Assembly (NCBI GenBank): GCA_015057115.1
Contig: SVEZ01000008.1
Location: forward strand, 62,001-126,000
DNA length: 64,000 nt
DNA from: Lachnospiraceae bacterium
GTDB taxonomy: Bacteria > Bacillota > Clostridia > Lachnospirales > Lachnospiraceae
Reading direction: 5' to 3'
Of this stretch, positions 8,821-17,581 are shown in pieces (within the stretch, counting starts at the first letter, position 1; each line of letters starts with the position of its first letter). Position numbers and translations under genes: made by a program. The notes beneath the pieces were generated by a model. It was not told the origin of the DNA. It saw nothing but the letters and a program-made list of their open reading frames with translations, and did no database searches.

Positions 8821-9585
8821 TCATCCTATCATCTCGTAAATGATTTTTATATAAAGAAGCGTCATTACCACCAGAATGATGGGACGCACAATTTTCGCAC
8901 CGTTTTTCATAACCATGCCGGAGCCCAAATAATGTCCGGCAATACTAAAGAGGGCTGCAACGCCGCCCAGTACTAAAGCAATCTGTCCATGCAGTAAAAA
9001 AGTGGTAAATGCCGCCACATTGGAAGACAGATTCACCAGCTTCACATTTCCGGAAGCCGTTTTCACCGATAATCCCAGAACCGATGTATACAGAATCAGT
9101 AAAAAAGTGCCTGTTCCCGGTCCATAAAACCCGTCAAAGCATCCGATTCCCAAGGAAATCACGGTTCCCCAACAAAGCACCTGCTTTCTTGACATGGAGA
9201 AACGCGTTCCTGCTTCAAAGGTTCTGTTTCTAAAAATATAAATTGCCAAAAACGGCAACACAATAAGCAATACCCATTTTAAAACAGTATCACTGACAAA
9301 AAGCGCCAAATTGGCCCCCAAAAAGGAACCGATTATGGCCGCCACCATGCTGGGAATCGCCAGTGCCCAGTCCACAAATCCGTTCTTCACAAAGCGTGCC
9401 GTAGACACAAAGGTTCCAATCATGGAAGACATCTTGTTGGTTCCCAGCGCCATGTGCACCGGTACTCCGGAAATCAGGTATGCCGGCAGGGAGATCATCC
9501 CCCCTCCCCCTGCGATGGCATCCACAAAGCCCGCAAGAAACACCAGCGGACATACAGTCAAAAACATTGAAATCTTCAGTTCCAT
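8821..9585 (-). CDS. TSUP (TauE/SafE) family membrane permease
   Basis: A 254-residue protein with about eight hydrophobic segments. The N-terminal signature GFVDAIAGGGGMISLPA and the repeated half-motif in the second part (GCFDGFYGPGTGTFL) identify the sulfite exporter TauE/SafE family, with the internal duplication intact. Members export sulfite, sulfoacetate or other small organic anions. No substrate is indicated. It lies 14 bases upstream of the pyruvate-kinase-like gene and 34 bases downstream of the exchanger gene, so it belongs to the same minus-strand run. Confidence 0.88.
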   Translation of the reverse strand: MELKISMFLTVCPLVFLAGFVDAIAGGGGMISLPAYLISGVPVHMALGTNKMSSMIGTFVSTARFVKNGFVDWALAIPSMVAAIIGSFLGANLALFVSDTVLKWVLLIVLPFLAIYIFRNRTFEAGTRFSMSRKQVLCWGTVISLGIGCFDGFYGPGTGTFLLILYTSVLGLSVKTASGNVKLVNLSSNVAAFTTFLLHGQIALVLGGVAALFSIAGHYLGSGMVMKNGAKIVRPIILVVMTLLYIKIIYEMIG

Positions 9586-9619
9586 CCCTTTTTTCTCTAA
9601 ACTTTCTTTAAACCTTTCC

Positions 9620-10861
9620 CTATAAGTGTGTCAACAACTGGGAACACAATACAACAACGATTAAGGCTATTGGGTAGGTTGCCGCATAAGCGCTTGCCAC
9701 GTTGGAGGTTCCGGTTGCGTTGATCAATGCTCCAAGTGCCGGTGTGGAAGTCATTCCTCCGGTTAAGGAGCCTAATGTATTAAACAAGCTCATCTTTAAG
9801 ATATATTTTGCCACAAAGTATCCCAGTAACAACGGAACAAGTGTCATAAGTGCTCCCCAAAGGAAAAGACTTACACCAAATTCGCTTAAGGTTGTCACGA
9901 ATTTTCTTCCTCCGTCTACACCTGCACCGGTGAGGAAGAGGATAAGACCAAGTTCCTGGCTTAAGGAAAGAACTTCCTTTTTCACCTGCATATTCAGTCT
10001 TCCCAAACGTCCGAAATGACCGAAAATCAAACCGATAATCAGCGGACCGCCGGTAGTTCCAAGGCTGAATGCCTGTCCACCACCAAGAGGAACATTGATG
10101 CCGCCCAAAATGATACCTACCATAATGGTCAGCGCCATAGCTCCAAGACCAAACTTGTCCATGTTAAATAAAGTTCCGGTATATTCTTTCTTGTCAACTC
10201 CTGCAGCGCCGTCCAAAAGAGCACGCTCTTTGTCCATATCCGCATGCACCAGTTTTGGAATAATCTGCACAAAAAGTACAACTCCGATTACACCGAAAGG
10301 ATAGGCAACACCCAGTCCTACCGCTACCTGATCATACAGTGGACTGTCTACCAATGCACCCTGTGCTGCTGCAAATGCCGGTGTGGATGTTAATGCTCCG
10401 GACAAAAGACCAACCGCCATGGCGGAATTCATTCCCGGCACGATGAAACGGATTGCTGCACAGGTTCCCGCTCCGGCCAAGATAATAACCAATCCCAATA
10501 AAACGTAGGATTTGAAGTTCTTCACCAGATTCTTAAAAAATGTAGGACCCGCGATTAAACCTACCGCCGTTACAAACAGCACCAGACCCAGATTCTGGAT
10601 CATGCTAAAGTAGGACTTTACGCTGTCCCATCCGCCTGCCTCTGTCCAGGTCGGAATGTGGTCCAGTCCCTGCTGCAGAAAGTGTCCTGCAAACAATGCA
10701 ACAATAAAAATAGCAGCACTACCAAGAGACACACCCTTGATAGAAACCTTTCCTACAAGATAGCCAACGGCAATGATCCCAAATACAAAAAAGAGGATCA
10801 AAGCAATGGTCTTCACCTGGAATAGGTTCACACCTGCTGCTTCAAACAATTGAAAACTCAT
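9620..10861 (-). CDS. Aspartate:alanine exchanger-like permease (AAEx family, no TrkA-C domain)
   Basis: A 413-residue membrane protein made of two copies of the Asp-Al_Ex domain. The halves carry the repeated signatures GLLSGALTSTPAFAAA (about residue 153) and GSLTGGMTSTPALGAL (about residue 365), typical of AspT-like transporters. Canonical AspT has soluble TrkA-C domains between the halves; here only a short charged linker is seen (about residues 210-235). The family exchanges aspartate for alanine, or acts as a permease for dicarboxylates. This single-protein, loop-less form is common in Clostridia. The start ATG is preceded by AAGGAGAAGG. Confidence 0.82.
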   Translation of the reverse strand: MSFQLFEAAGVNLFQVKTIALILFFVFGIIAVGYLVGKVSIKGVSLGSAAIFIVALFAGHFLQQGLDHIPTWTEAGGWDSVKSYFSMIQNLGLVLFVTAVGLIAGPTFFKNLVKNFKSYVLLGLVIILAGAGTCAAIRFIVPGMNSAMAVGLLSGALTSTPAFAAAQGALVDSPLYDQVAVGLGVAYPFGVIGVVLFVQIIPKLVHADMDKERALLDGAAGVDKKEYTGTLFNMDKFGLGAMALTIMVGIILGGINVPLGGGQAFSLGTTGGPLIIGLIFGHFGRLGRLNMQVKKEVLSLSQELGLILFLTGAGVDGGRKFVTTLSEFGVSLFLWGALMTLVPLLLGYFVAKYILKMSLFNTLGSLTGGMTSTPALGALINATGTSNVASAYAATYPIALIVVVLCSQLLTHL

Positions 10862-10953
10862 TTTTCCTTCTCCTTATAATTTTTTAGGCAGTAAAATGCC
10901 CTTTACAAACCCAATCAAAATTATAACGCACCCCGAAATACAAATCAATCCCT

Positions 10954-11889
10954 TTATGCGGCTTTCTTGTCTCCGTCCCGCATTTTTACAATTTTACTGA
11001 AAAGGACTGCCGTTTTCTCCTCTTCCATCATCATCTGCACGCCGATACCGATGAGAATTAGAATCAAACCGATAAAAGAGTATGCCGTAACTTTTTCTCC
11101 CAAAACAAAGTGAGTAATACCCAAAGATACAAACGGTACCAAGTAGGCAAGGTTAGCAATAATGGCTGTATTTCCCATATCCAAGGCCAATGCCCAGGTA
11201 AGATAAGGCAGGGCATTGGCAACAATGCCGCTAAAAGTTAAGCCCACAAGTCCCATTCCGGCAGGCAAATAAAAGCCTCCGGTGGCAATCACCCAGACAA
11301 AAGCCACTACTGCACCGGATGCATAAGATAAAAACACCGCCAGTTCCTTATCGTAATCTTCCCGCTTATTCAATGTACAGTACAAACCGTAGCACACTGC
11401 CGCAATTGCGCACAATGCCATTCCTTTCGGAGAACCATTCAACAAAGTGCGAATGTCTCCGCCAGAAGTAGAAATTGCAATACCCAGTATGGAGCAAACA
11501 ACTGCCACCGCTTTCGCTGCCGTGAATCTCTCTTTTAAAATAATACAGGAAAAAATGATGATGAGGGCAGGCCAGAGATCGTTAATCATAAATGCCTGCT
11601 GTGCCGGTAGATATTTGGCACCACACAGATAAAACAGATTATAAAAAAGTACCCCTAAAGAGCCCACCGCCATCATACGAAGCTGGGTTCCGAGGGAAAT
11701 CCTTTTTAACTTTTTCAAATTACCTTTCTTCCAGTTATAAATAAGTAAAGCCAGCGCTGCGAACGCAAAAGTAAAAGCCAGAGCATACACTGCATCCATC
11801 TCCGTTACCAACAATTTGGAAATGGTCGCAAGAGTACCCCAGCACACAACGGAAATCCCCGCCAACATGTATTCCTTCTTCACAAACAT
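10954..11889 (-). CDS. EamA (DMT superfamily) transporter
   Basis: A 311-residue protein with ten predicted membrane helices in two EamA repeats. The first has KEYMLAGISVVCWGTLATISKLL and INDLWPALIIIFSCIILKER; the second ends in LAYLVPFVSLGITHFVLGEKVT. Such carriers export amino acids, metabolites or drugs; the substrate is not inferable. It may be transcribed separately, since a long hairpin spacer precedes it. A 93-base gap separates it from the exchanger gene downstream. Confidence 0.87.
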   Translation of the reverse strand: MFVKKEYMLAGISVVCWGTLATISKLLVTEMDAVYALAFTFAFAALALLIYNWKKGNLKKLKRISLGTQLRMMAVGSLGVLFYNLFYLCGAKYLPAQQAFMINDLWPALIIIFSCIILKERFTAAKAVAVVCSILGIAISTSGGDIRTLLNGSPKGMALCAIAAVCYGLYCTLNKREDYDKELAVFLSYASGAVVAFVWVIATGGFYLPAGMGLVGLTFSGIVANALPYLTWALALDMGNTAIIANLAYLVPFVSLGITHFVLGEKVTAYSFIGLILILIGIGVQMMMEEEKTAVLFSKIVKMRDGDKKAA

Positions 11890-11928
11890 TATTTTTCTCC
11901 TTATATCATCCTACATACATAAGCCTCA

Positions 11929-12141
11929 CACACAATCCGGATATTTCCTGCGCAGGACTTCAGGAAATATCCGTCTTGTCTGTGCGGTTTTATGTAATCT
12001 CGGCACAAGGATACGATCTTTTGAAGGTGGGACTTTTGCAGACGTCGGTACTTGGGCGCTGTGTTCTAGCGCCCTACGTACCGCTACGTCTGGAACTGAG
12101 TGAAAACGCTCCCACCGTGAAAGACCGTATCCATGTGCAGT
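11929..12141. repeat. Two long intergenic hairpins (element B)
   Basis: The spacer between the signalling gene and EamA folds into two structures. The first, about 11929-11985, pairs CCGGATATTTCCTG with CAGGAAATATCCG plus CACA/TGTG flanks. The second, 12001-12141, is about 140 bases. It starts CGGCACAAGGATACGATC and ends with the complementary GACCGTATCCATGTGCAG. A short tip GGGCGCT/AGCGCCC lies around 12054-12074. No U tract follows on either strand, so simple termination is not obvious. The second hairpin opens with CGGCAC, the same start as the hairpins at 4467 and 28533. Confidence 0.6.
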
Positions 12142-12188
12142 TATTTATATACATACAATCACAGAATAGCACGAATATTTCCGCCTGT

Positions 12189-15100
12189 CTACTCCTTATT
12201 GCGGAACATCGTATAGGACCTATAAATCTCATAACAGATTTCTTCACGGCCTTTGGTTACCAGCTCTTTTACCTCACGCTGGAATTCAGTATCCTTCTTC
12301 ATAAGGCCTACCAAAATCGGATTATATCGTACCCCCTGCTGAGTTTCGAACTCATCCAGTATTTCTTCCAATGTTTTGGTTCTGGTATAGCTTCTTCCGA
12401 TATCATCCGTTGCCGCATCTAAACTGTCCGCCATCTGAATAATATTAACCAATAATGGTTCATCATGCTCCTGGTAGGAATACTCCTCCGGATAACCGGC
12501 CTGATCGTTGTAATAACGATGATGTCCCATAATCAATGGCAGATACGGTTTCATACACTCGGTTTTTTCTACCAGTTTTACTCCAAATTCCGGATGTTTC
12601 TTAATATTTTCCCGCTCCAGCTCCGTAAGTCGTCTTACCTGCTGGTTGATAATATCGTTAATTTCAATTTTACCGATATCATGAATCAAACCGGCATTAG
12701 AGACAAATTCCAAAATCTTCTCGTAATTTGCCTGAATTTCTTCATCATCCCAACTATCGCAGGTACCCATCAAAAGATCCGGCTGCATACGGTAAACCAT
12801 ATTTAAAATCTGCTTACTAATCTCGCTAACCATCTTGGAATGAATGGAATTATCCAAATTTCGTTCTACCAAAACATTAAAAATCAAATTAAATGCATTC
12901 ATCCAGTCCGGCACGTACTGCAAAATTCTTGCGATGGAATGATAGATTTCATCCGTTAAGCCGGTTTCCTTGCCGCCCTTCGGCAATGCACTTAGATAAA
13001 TCATGTAAGCTTCCAGCAAGGAGTTCACATAATCTTTTTCCCTCTGCTGTGCCTCTGCCGTCAGATGATTATACATATTTACCATTTCCGGAATGTAGTA
13101 CAGTGTCATTCTAAAGGAAATGCTGGTTCTGAAGGCCGCATCCGTTGTTAACGCATCTTCCTCTCTTCCCTGTACTGACTCAAAATATTCCTTATGTTTC
13201 AGATAGCACTGATCCAATGTGCATCTTCCCAGCAGCCACAACATACGATAATAGGTTCCGAATAATCGGTCATCAATATCGGAAACCTTCTCCGCTTTTG
13301 CCTTCTGCTCTTTATAAATTGTCTCAATCAGTTCCATTGCTTCTACCAGTTCCGAATTGCCCGGATCCGGCGTCAAAATCTGAAGGGTTGCGCCTGCCAC
13401 AGAATGAATTACGAAGTTTTCAATTGTTTCCTTACCTTCTTCTTCTGTCAGACGCAATTTTTCGCGAATGTTTTCTTCTTCATAATACTCCAGTTCATAC
13501 TGGATATTATCCAGATTCTGACCAAGAGTAACGCTACTGCTTTCTGCAAAAATAATGCCGCCACGCAAAAAGGCATCATACAATGTTTTTCGCAAGGTTC
13601 GTTTCGGAATCTGATCAATCATGCCACGATACATATTAAGCTTCCGGTAATATAGATAAGAATGATCAAAATACTCCTCCGCATTCAAACGTCCATAGGC
13701 TTCACCAAGGACAATCAACATGTGGATATGCTCTTCCGGATAATTGCACTGTTCCAAAAATGCCTCCACAATCTTGGCAACTTCCAGCATTACCAAATGC
13801 TCCATGTAACCTGCTTCTCTCATATCCCAGATTTCATGGGCCAAGGAAACGGCAGCCTCTTCTTTTAACTCTTCTGTTCCATTTAAAAGCGGCGTCAGAT
13901 ACTTTCCAATGAGACGCTGATTTTCTTTCAACAGTTCCTGATTGCGAACCCGGCGCTGCATAATGTTCATGAGCCACTGTTCTTTGTCTTCCGCATTCTG
14001 ATAACTGCTCTCCAAAAGTGCGGATTCTTCCAGATTCTTACGATACTGCTCATAAAACGCATGATAATCCTTCACGGAAGTCTCTACGATTACCGTATTT
14101 CCGGGTCCCTGCTCTTTTGCAATAGTTAAGGATCTGCGAGCATAGGCAACATGTTCCTCTGCTCCCTGATCTGCTCTCGGAACCATATAGGCAAAGCCCT
14201 GGCATACAGACTGCGGAATTTTATCTTTAATCTCTTCGGAAATCTCAGCAATCATTTCCTCAGTACAATCCGCCAAAAGTATCAGGAATTTGGCGCCGCC
14301 ACGACGATAAACCAGACCATATTCCATCATAATATCCTGTAAGATGGAACCTACGGTCTTCAAAACGTTATCGCCTTCCAGATATCCCTTCTTCTCGTTA
14401 ATCTTGTGGAAATCATCGATATCCACAATACCGATACCAATATTTCCATGAGATATATTCACTTCAGCCGTCAAGCTTTCATAATCCAGATAGAACTTCT
14501 TCTCATCACCCACACCGGTCAAGAAGTCCACATGATTCTTAAGGGCTGCTTCCTGCCGCTTAGTCTTCATAATCTGAACTTCCAGCTTACCACCAATCTG
14601 CTTGGAAGTTTTCTGATTCTGTTCATCCTGATAAACCTCAGCATAACGGAAATACTCCGCTGCCATATACATGGCATTCTGGTGGTCTCCCGTAGACTTA
14701 TAAAATACAGTCCATAATTTTGCACTGGTCATATAGAAGTAAGTCTGATCCTGGGTCTCGGCAAAATTCTCGTAAATATTTAAAAGCCACTCCCAACGCT
14801 CGTAATCTCCCAGCTCCTCAAAAAGCTTACACAAAAGTTCTGTATGCTGCTGGAAGTCCTGATCCGTAGGATTTGCTTCCATCCATTCCATCAAACCGTC
14901 CACATTTTCATTGTAAAAATCACGGCGTCCCTGCTCCGCTTTTAACAGCAGATCGTAAACCAAAATGGAATAGGTTTTATCCACGTTTGACTTTGCCAGA
15001 TTCTGTCTGGAAAGCTTAATAAATTTCTCCGCTTCATCCAACTGTTTCAAAGAGGTGTGGATGCAAGCCAGGTTCATATATATAATAAGAAGTAATCGGT

Positions 15101-15497
15101 GATGATTTGGATGTTTCTTACAGTCCTCTGTCTTGGTAAATTCCAGCGCCCGCAAGAACAAATCTCTTGCCTGAAGGAAATCCTGCATCTCCATAAGTTC
15201 ATTTCCAATGTTATTATGGATACGAGCCTGGGCATACATATAACTGTCTTTCATGGCAACATCCAACGCTTCCATATAGGTGTCAATGGACATTTCTTTC
15301 TCACCAAAACGAGTATAAAGAAGTCCCAATCTACACAAAGCATCTACCAGTTCCCTGGATTTTTCCATCTGTTCCAATACCTGAATGGCTTTTCGATAGA
15401 GGATGATACCATTACCCATATGGCCTTCCCCAATAAGTTTCTCTGCCTCTTCCAGATATCCGTCCGCCAGTTTCATTAATTCTGTCTCTTTTTGCAT
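12189..15497 (-). CDS. TPR - degenerate GGDEF - HD-GYP signalling protein
   Basis: A 1102-residue cytoplasmic protein with no membrane segment. Residues ~1-300 are tetratricopeptide-like helices (pairs such as RIHNNIGNELMEMQDFLQARDLFLRA). A GGDEF-like domain follows (about 325-480): DFLTGVGDEKKFYLDY, GIVDIDDFHKINEKKGY, and the signature position reads GGAKF at 400-404 instead of GGDEF, so cyclase activity is doubtful. A long helical region spans about 500-880. An HD-GYP type phosphodiesterase domain ends the protein (about 900-1090), with His939-Asp940 in LIHDIGKIE, the HPEFG motif, MGHHRYYNDQAGYP and a later Asp in QMADSLDAATDD. It may bind GTP or c-di-GMP through the degenerate domain and hydrolyse c-di-GMP. 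It is a single-gene unit between two repeat-rich spacers. Confidence 0.82.
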   Translation of the reverse strand: MQKETELMKLADGYLEEAEKLIGEGHMGNGIILYRKAIQVLEQMEKSRELVDALCRLGLLYTRFGEKEMSIDTYMEALDVAMKDSYMYAQARIHNNIGNELMEMQDFLQARDLFLRALEFTKTEDCKKHPNHHRLLLIIYMNLACIHTSLKQLDEAEKFIKLSRQNLAKSNVDKTYSILVYDLLLKAEQGRRDFYNENVDGLMEWMEANPTDQDFQQHTELLCKLFEELGDYERWEWLLNIYENFAETQDQTYFYMTSAKLWTVFYKSTGDHQNAMYMAAEYFRYAEVYQDEQNQKTSKQIGGKLEVQIMKTKRQEAALKNHVDFLTGVGDEKKFYLDYESLTAEVNISHGNIGIGIVDIDDFHKINEKKGYLEGDNVLKTVGSILQDIMMEYGLVYRRGGAKFLILLADCTEEMIAEISEEIKDKIPQSVCQGFAYMVPRADQGAEEHVAYARRSLTIAKEQGPGNTVIVETSVKDYHAFYEQYRKNLEESALLESSYQNAEDKEQWLMNIMQRRVRNQELLKENQRLIGKYLTPLLNGTEELKEEAAVSLAHEIWDMREAGYMEHLVMLEVAKIVEAFLEQCNYPEEHIHMLIVLGEAYGRLNAEEYFDHSYLYYRKLNMYRGMIDQIPKRTLRKTLYDAFLRGGIIFAESSSVTLGQNLDNIQYELEYYEEENIREKLRLTEEEGKETIENFVIHSVAGATLQILTPDPGNSELVEAMELIETIYKEQKAKAEKVSDIDDRLFGTYYRMLWLLGRCTLDQCYLKHKEYFESVQGREEDALTTDAAFRTSISFRMTLYYIPEMVNMYNHLTAEAQQREKDYVNSLLEAYMIYLSALPKGGKETGLTDEIYHSIARILQYVPDWMNAFNLIFNVLVERNLDNSIHSKMVSEISKQILNMVYRMQPDLLMGTCDSWDDEEIQANYEKILEFVSNAGLIHDIGKIEINDIINQQVRRLTELERENIKKHPEFGVKLVEKTECMKPYLPLIMGHHRYYNDQAGYPEEYSYQEHDEPLLVNIIQMADSLDAATDDIGRSYTRTKTLEEILDEFETQQGVRYNPILVGLMKKDTEFQREVKELVTKGREEICYEIYRSYTMFRNKE

Positions 15498-15603
15498 ACT
15501 ACACCTCGCTTCTTCCTCAAGATATTTTGTCGCATATCATAACAGATTAATCATACAATATTTTCAAGGATTTCCCGTGTTCTTTCTGTGATTTTTCCAA
15601 TGC

Positions 15604-15930
15604 TTTCGCACTCGATGTCGGGCGGTCGCCCTACTTACAATGGAAAAATCCGGACAATAACGGCGACGAGCCGTCATCTCGCGCTATCGCTCCTTCGACA
15701 ATTAGCGGCGACGAGCCGTCATCTCGTGCTTTCGCACTCGATGTCGGGCGGTCGCCCTACTTACAATGGAAAAATCCGGACAATAACGGCGACGAGCCGT
15801 CATCTCGCGCTATCGCGCTCGATGTCGGGCGGTCGCCCTACTTCCGATGGAAAAATCCGGACATTAACGGCGACGAGCCGTCATCTCGCGCTATCGCGCT
15901 CGATGTCGGGCGGTCGCCCTACTTACAACA
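15604..15930. repeat. Tandem array of an 81-bp repeat (with one 126-bp unit)
   Basis: The string GATGTCGGGCGGTCGCCCTA begins at 15614, 15740, 15821 and 15902, giving spacings of 126, 81 and 81 bases. The unit also contains TGGAAAAATCCGGACAATAA and GGCGACGAGCCGTCATCTCG. The first unit holds an extra 45-base partial duplication of the GGCGACGAGCCG segment. Each unit contains short self-complementary pieces (GGGCGGTCGCCC). All spacings are multiples of three, so a 120-codon frame stays open on the plus strand, but this is repeat translation rather than a credible gene. Confidence 0.85.
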
Positions 15931-15976
15931 AAAAAATTCGAGAAAATTGAGCAAGCTCATTTTCTCGAATCTTTTC
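15929..15976. terminator. Bidirectional terminator after proline racemase
   Basis: Arms 15936-15951 and 15956-15970 pair (ATTCGAGAAAATTGAG with CTCATTTTCTCGAAT, loop CAAG). On the minus strand the hairpin is followed by TTTTTTTG, a strong terminator for the racemase gene ending at 16008. On the plus strand it is followed by CTTTTC. Confidence 0.8.
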
Positions 15977-16007
15977 ATTGTAACTCCGGCTCGTCGCCTT
16001 CGTCAGC

Positions 16008-17042
16008 TTATCCAACTAAGAAACCATATTTGAGTGGGTCGGTTTCATCAATTAAGTAAGTTCCAAAACCTGTTAAGTAGCAGCTTCCGGTAATCATCGG
16101 AATAACTGCATCAAAATCTGCAACCTTAGCGGTCTCTTTAATTACACCTTTGAATCTGGTTCCAATAAAGCTTTCATAAATGAACTCTTCACCAACCTTT
16201 AATTCGCCCCAGTGATGCAGGGTTGCCAGCTTCGCAGAGGTACCGGTTCCACATGGAGAACGGTCTGCCTGGCTATCACCGAAGATAACAACATTTCTCA
16301 TACTTGCTTCCTTCGGGTTCGGAGTCGGTCCATAGAATTCTACTAAATCTACAGTTGTAATATCCAATTCCGGATGCTTAATCTCAACTTCTTTGTTGAT
16401 CTTCTCCATCATCTTCATACCAAGTTTGGTATATTCCGGAACGGTCTTCGCATTAATCTCACCGATATCAAGTTTGGTTGTATCAACCAATGCAAAGAAG
16501 CTTCCTCCGAAAGAGATGGTGTATGGAATATCCTTGCCGTCTACGTTAACGGTAAGGTTCTCTTTGTATACAAATGCTGGAACATTAGTTAAAGTAACGG
16601 ATTCTACCTTGCCATTCTTTACAATAGCTTTGGTACGAATAAGTCCTGCAGGCGCATCTAATGCTACCTCGTTCTCACCTTCCTTGGACTCTACCAAACC
16701 TGCTTCGATAGCTACGGTTACCGCACCGATGGTACAGTGTCCGCACATGTTCAAATATCCACCGGTATCCATAAAGATAACACCAAAGTCAGCTTCCTTG
16801 TTGATTGGCTCGCAAAGGAAAGCGCCAAACATGTCATGATGTCCTCTCGGCTCTAACATTAATGCTGTACGAACATGGTCATAGTTCTTAACCATCCAGT
16901 TCTTCTTCTCAATCATGGTATTTCCCTGGGGCTCAGGGAATCCTCCGATTACAACTCGACAGAACTCACCAACAGTATGTGCATCCACAACCTGTACAGC
17001 GGTTTCAAATCTGTCAACATTTACTTTTGCTTTTAACTCCAC
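16008..17042 (-). CDS. prdF: Proline racemase
   Basis: This enzyme interconverts L- and D-proline through two thiols acting as acid and base. Both are present: Cys100 in MCGHCTIG and Cys264 in RSPCGTGTSAK, along with LEPRGHHDMFG and FIYESFIGTRFKG. About 344 residues, close to known PrdF proteins. A longer frame begins at a TTG (17090), but a GTG at 17042 has a GAGGAGG box 8 bases upstream, and the likely promoter at 17112-17140 would put the transcript start only ~15 bases ahead of the TTG. The GTG is therefore preferred. It supplies D-proline for the reductase encoded 5.7 kb away on the opposite strand. Epimerisation of hydroxyproline is the main alternative, but MCGHC and the prd neighbourhood favour proline. 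Confidence 0.87.
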   Translation of the reverse strand: MELKAKVNVDRFETAVQVVDAHTVGEFCRVVIGGFPEPQGNTMIEKKNWMVKNYDHVRTALMLEPRGHHDMFGAFLCEPINKEADFGVIFMDTGGYLNMCGHCTIGAVTVAIEAGLVESKEGENEVALDAPAGLIRTKAIVKNGKVESVTLTNVPAFVYKENLTVNVDGKDIPYTISFGGSFFALVDTTKLDIGEINAKTVPEYTKLGMKMMEKINKEVEIKHPELDITTVDLVEFYGPTPNPKEASMRNVVIFGDSQADRSPCGTGTSAKLATLHHWGELKVGEEFIYESFIGTRFKGVIKETAKVADFDAVIPMITGSCYLTGFGTYLIDETDPLKYGFLVG

Positions 17043-17111
17043 CTTGTAATCCTCCTCTTCTTTATCAAATCGTTTACAATTTTCAAACAATTTAAATATC
17101 CTACACTTATT

Positions 17112-17140
17112 ATTATAATTTTTCCGTCTTCAAAAGTCAA
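17112..17140 (-). promoter_or_regulatory. SigA-type promoter for prdF
   Basis: On the minus strand TTGACT (17135-17140) is followed after exactly 17 bases by a perfect TATAAT (17112-17117). The transcript would begin near 17105, about 60 bases before the GTG start of prdF. Confidence 0.7.
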
Positions 17141-17205
17141 CGACGCTTCTTTTCCCAAACAGTATTACCTCTAATCTCTGCTATTGGAAATGTTCATGAC
17201 TACGC

Positions 17206-17466
17206 GCTCTGCTCCCCTCAAGACTTCGTTTTTCGGTGAGAGGCACTCGCCATAGAGGTAACATCTGCTCACTAAGGCTCAGCTTTGCTTCGCCAAGTGT
17301 GCTTTTTGAGTGCTCTGCTCCCCTCAAGACTTCGTCTTTCGGTGAGAGGCACTCGCCATGGAGGTAACATCTGCTCACTAAGGCTCAGCTTTGCTTCGCC
17401 AAGTGTGCTTTTTGAGTGCTCTGCTCCCCTCAAGACTTCGTCTTTCGGTGAGAGGCACTCGCCATA
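17206..17466. repeat. 106-bp tandem repeat, about 2.5 copies
   Basis: The string GCTCTGCTCCCCTCAAGACT starts at 17206, 17312 and 17418, giving two full 106-base units and a third of about 49 bases. Units contain TTCGGTGAGAGGCACTCGCC and GCTCAGCTTTGCTTCGCCAA, with few mismatches between copies. The period is not a multiple of three. Frames seen here on both strands come from the repeat. The array fills much of the 540-base gap between prdF and the permease gene. Confidence 0.88.
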
Positions 17467-17520
17467 AGGCACACACCCCAAGCAAGCTTGTAGTGTGCCT
17501 TCCGGCTCGTTGCCGGACTC

Positions 17521-17554
17521 AAAAAACCGCTGCCGGGAGTTCACCACAGCAGCG
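17521..17554 (-). terminator. Terminator after the TSUP-like permease gene
   Basis: On the minus strand a hairpin with arms CGCTGCTGTGG and CCCGGCAGCG is followed by GTTTTTT. It lies 28 bases past the stop at 17582. A second hairpin (AAGGCACAC / GTGTGCCTT, about 17465-17500) lies just beyond it. Confidence 0.7.
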
Positions 17555-17581
17555 ATTTTCTGGAGAAAAGTTTCAAATGTA

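Noticed and set aside
15588..15950. 120-codon plus-strand frame with repeated MSGGRPTYNGKIRT
   Set aside because: It is entirely within the 81-bp tandem array and stays open only because the period is a multiple of three. No ribosome site or conserved domain.
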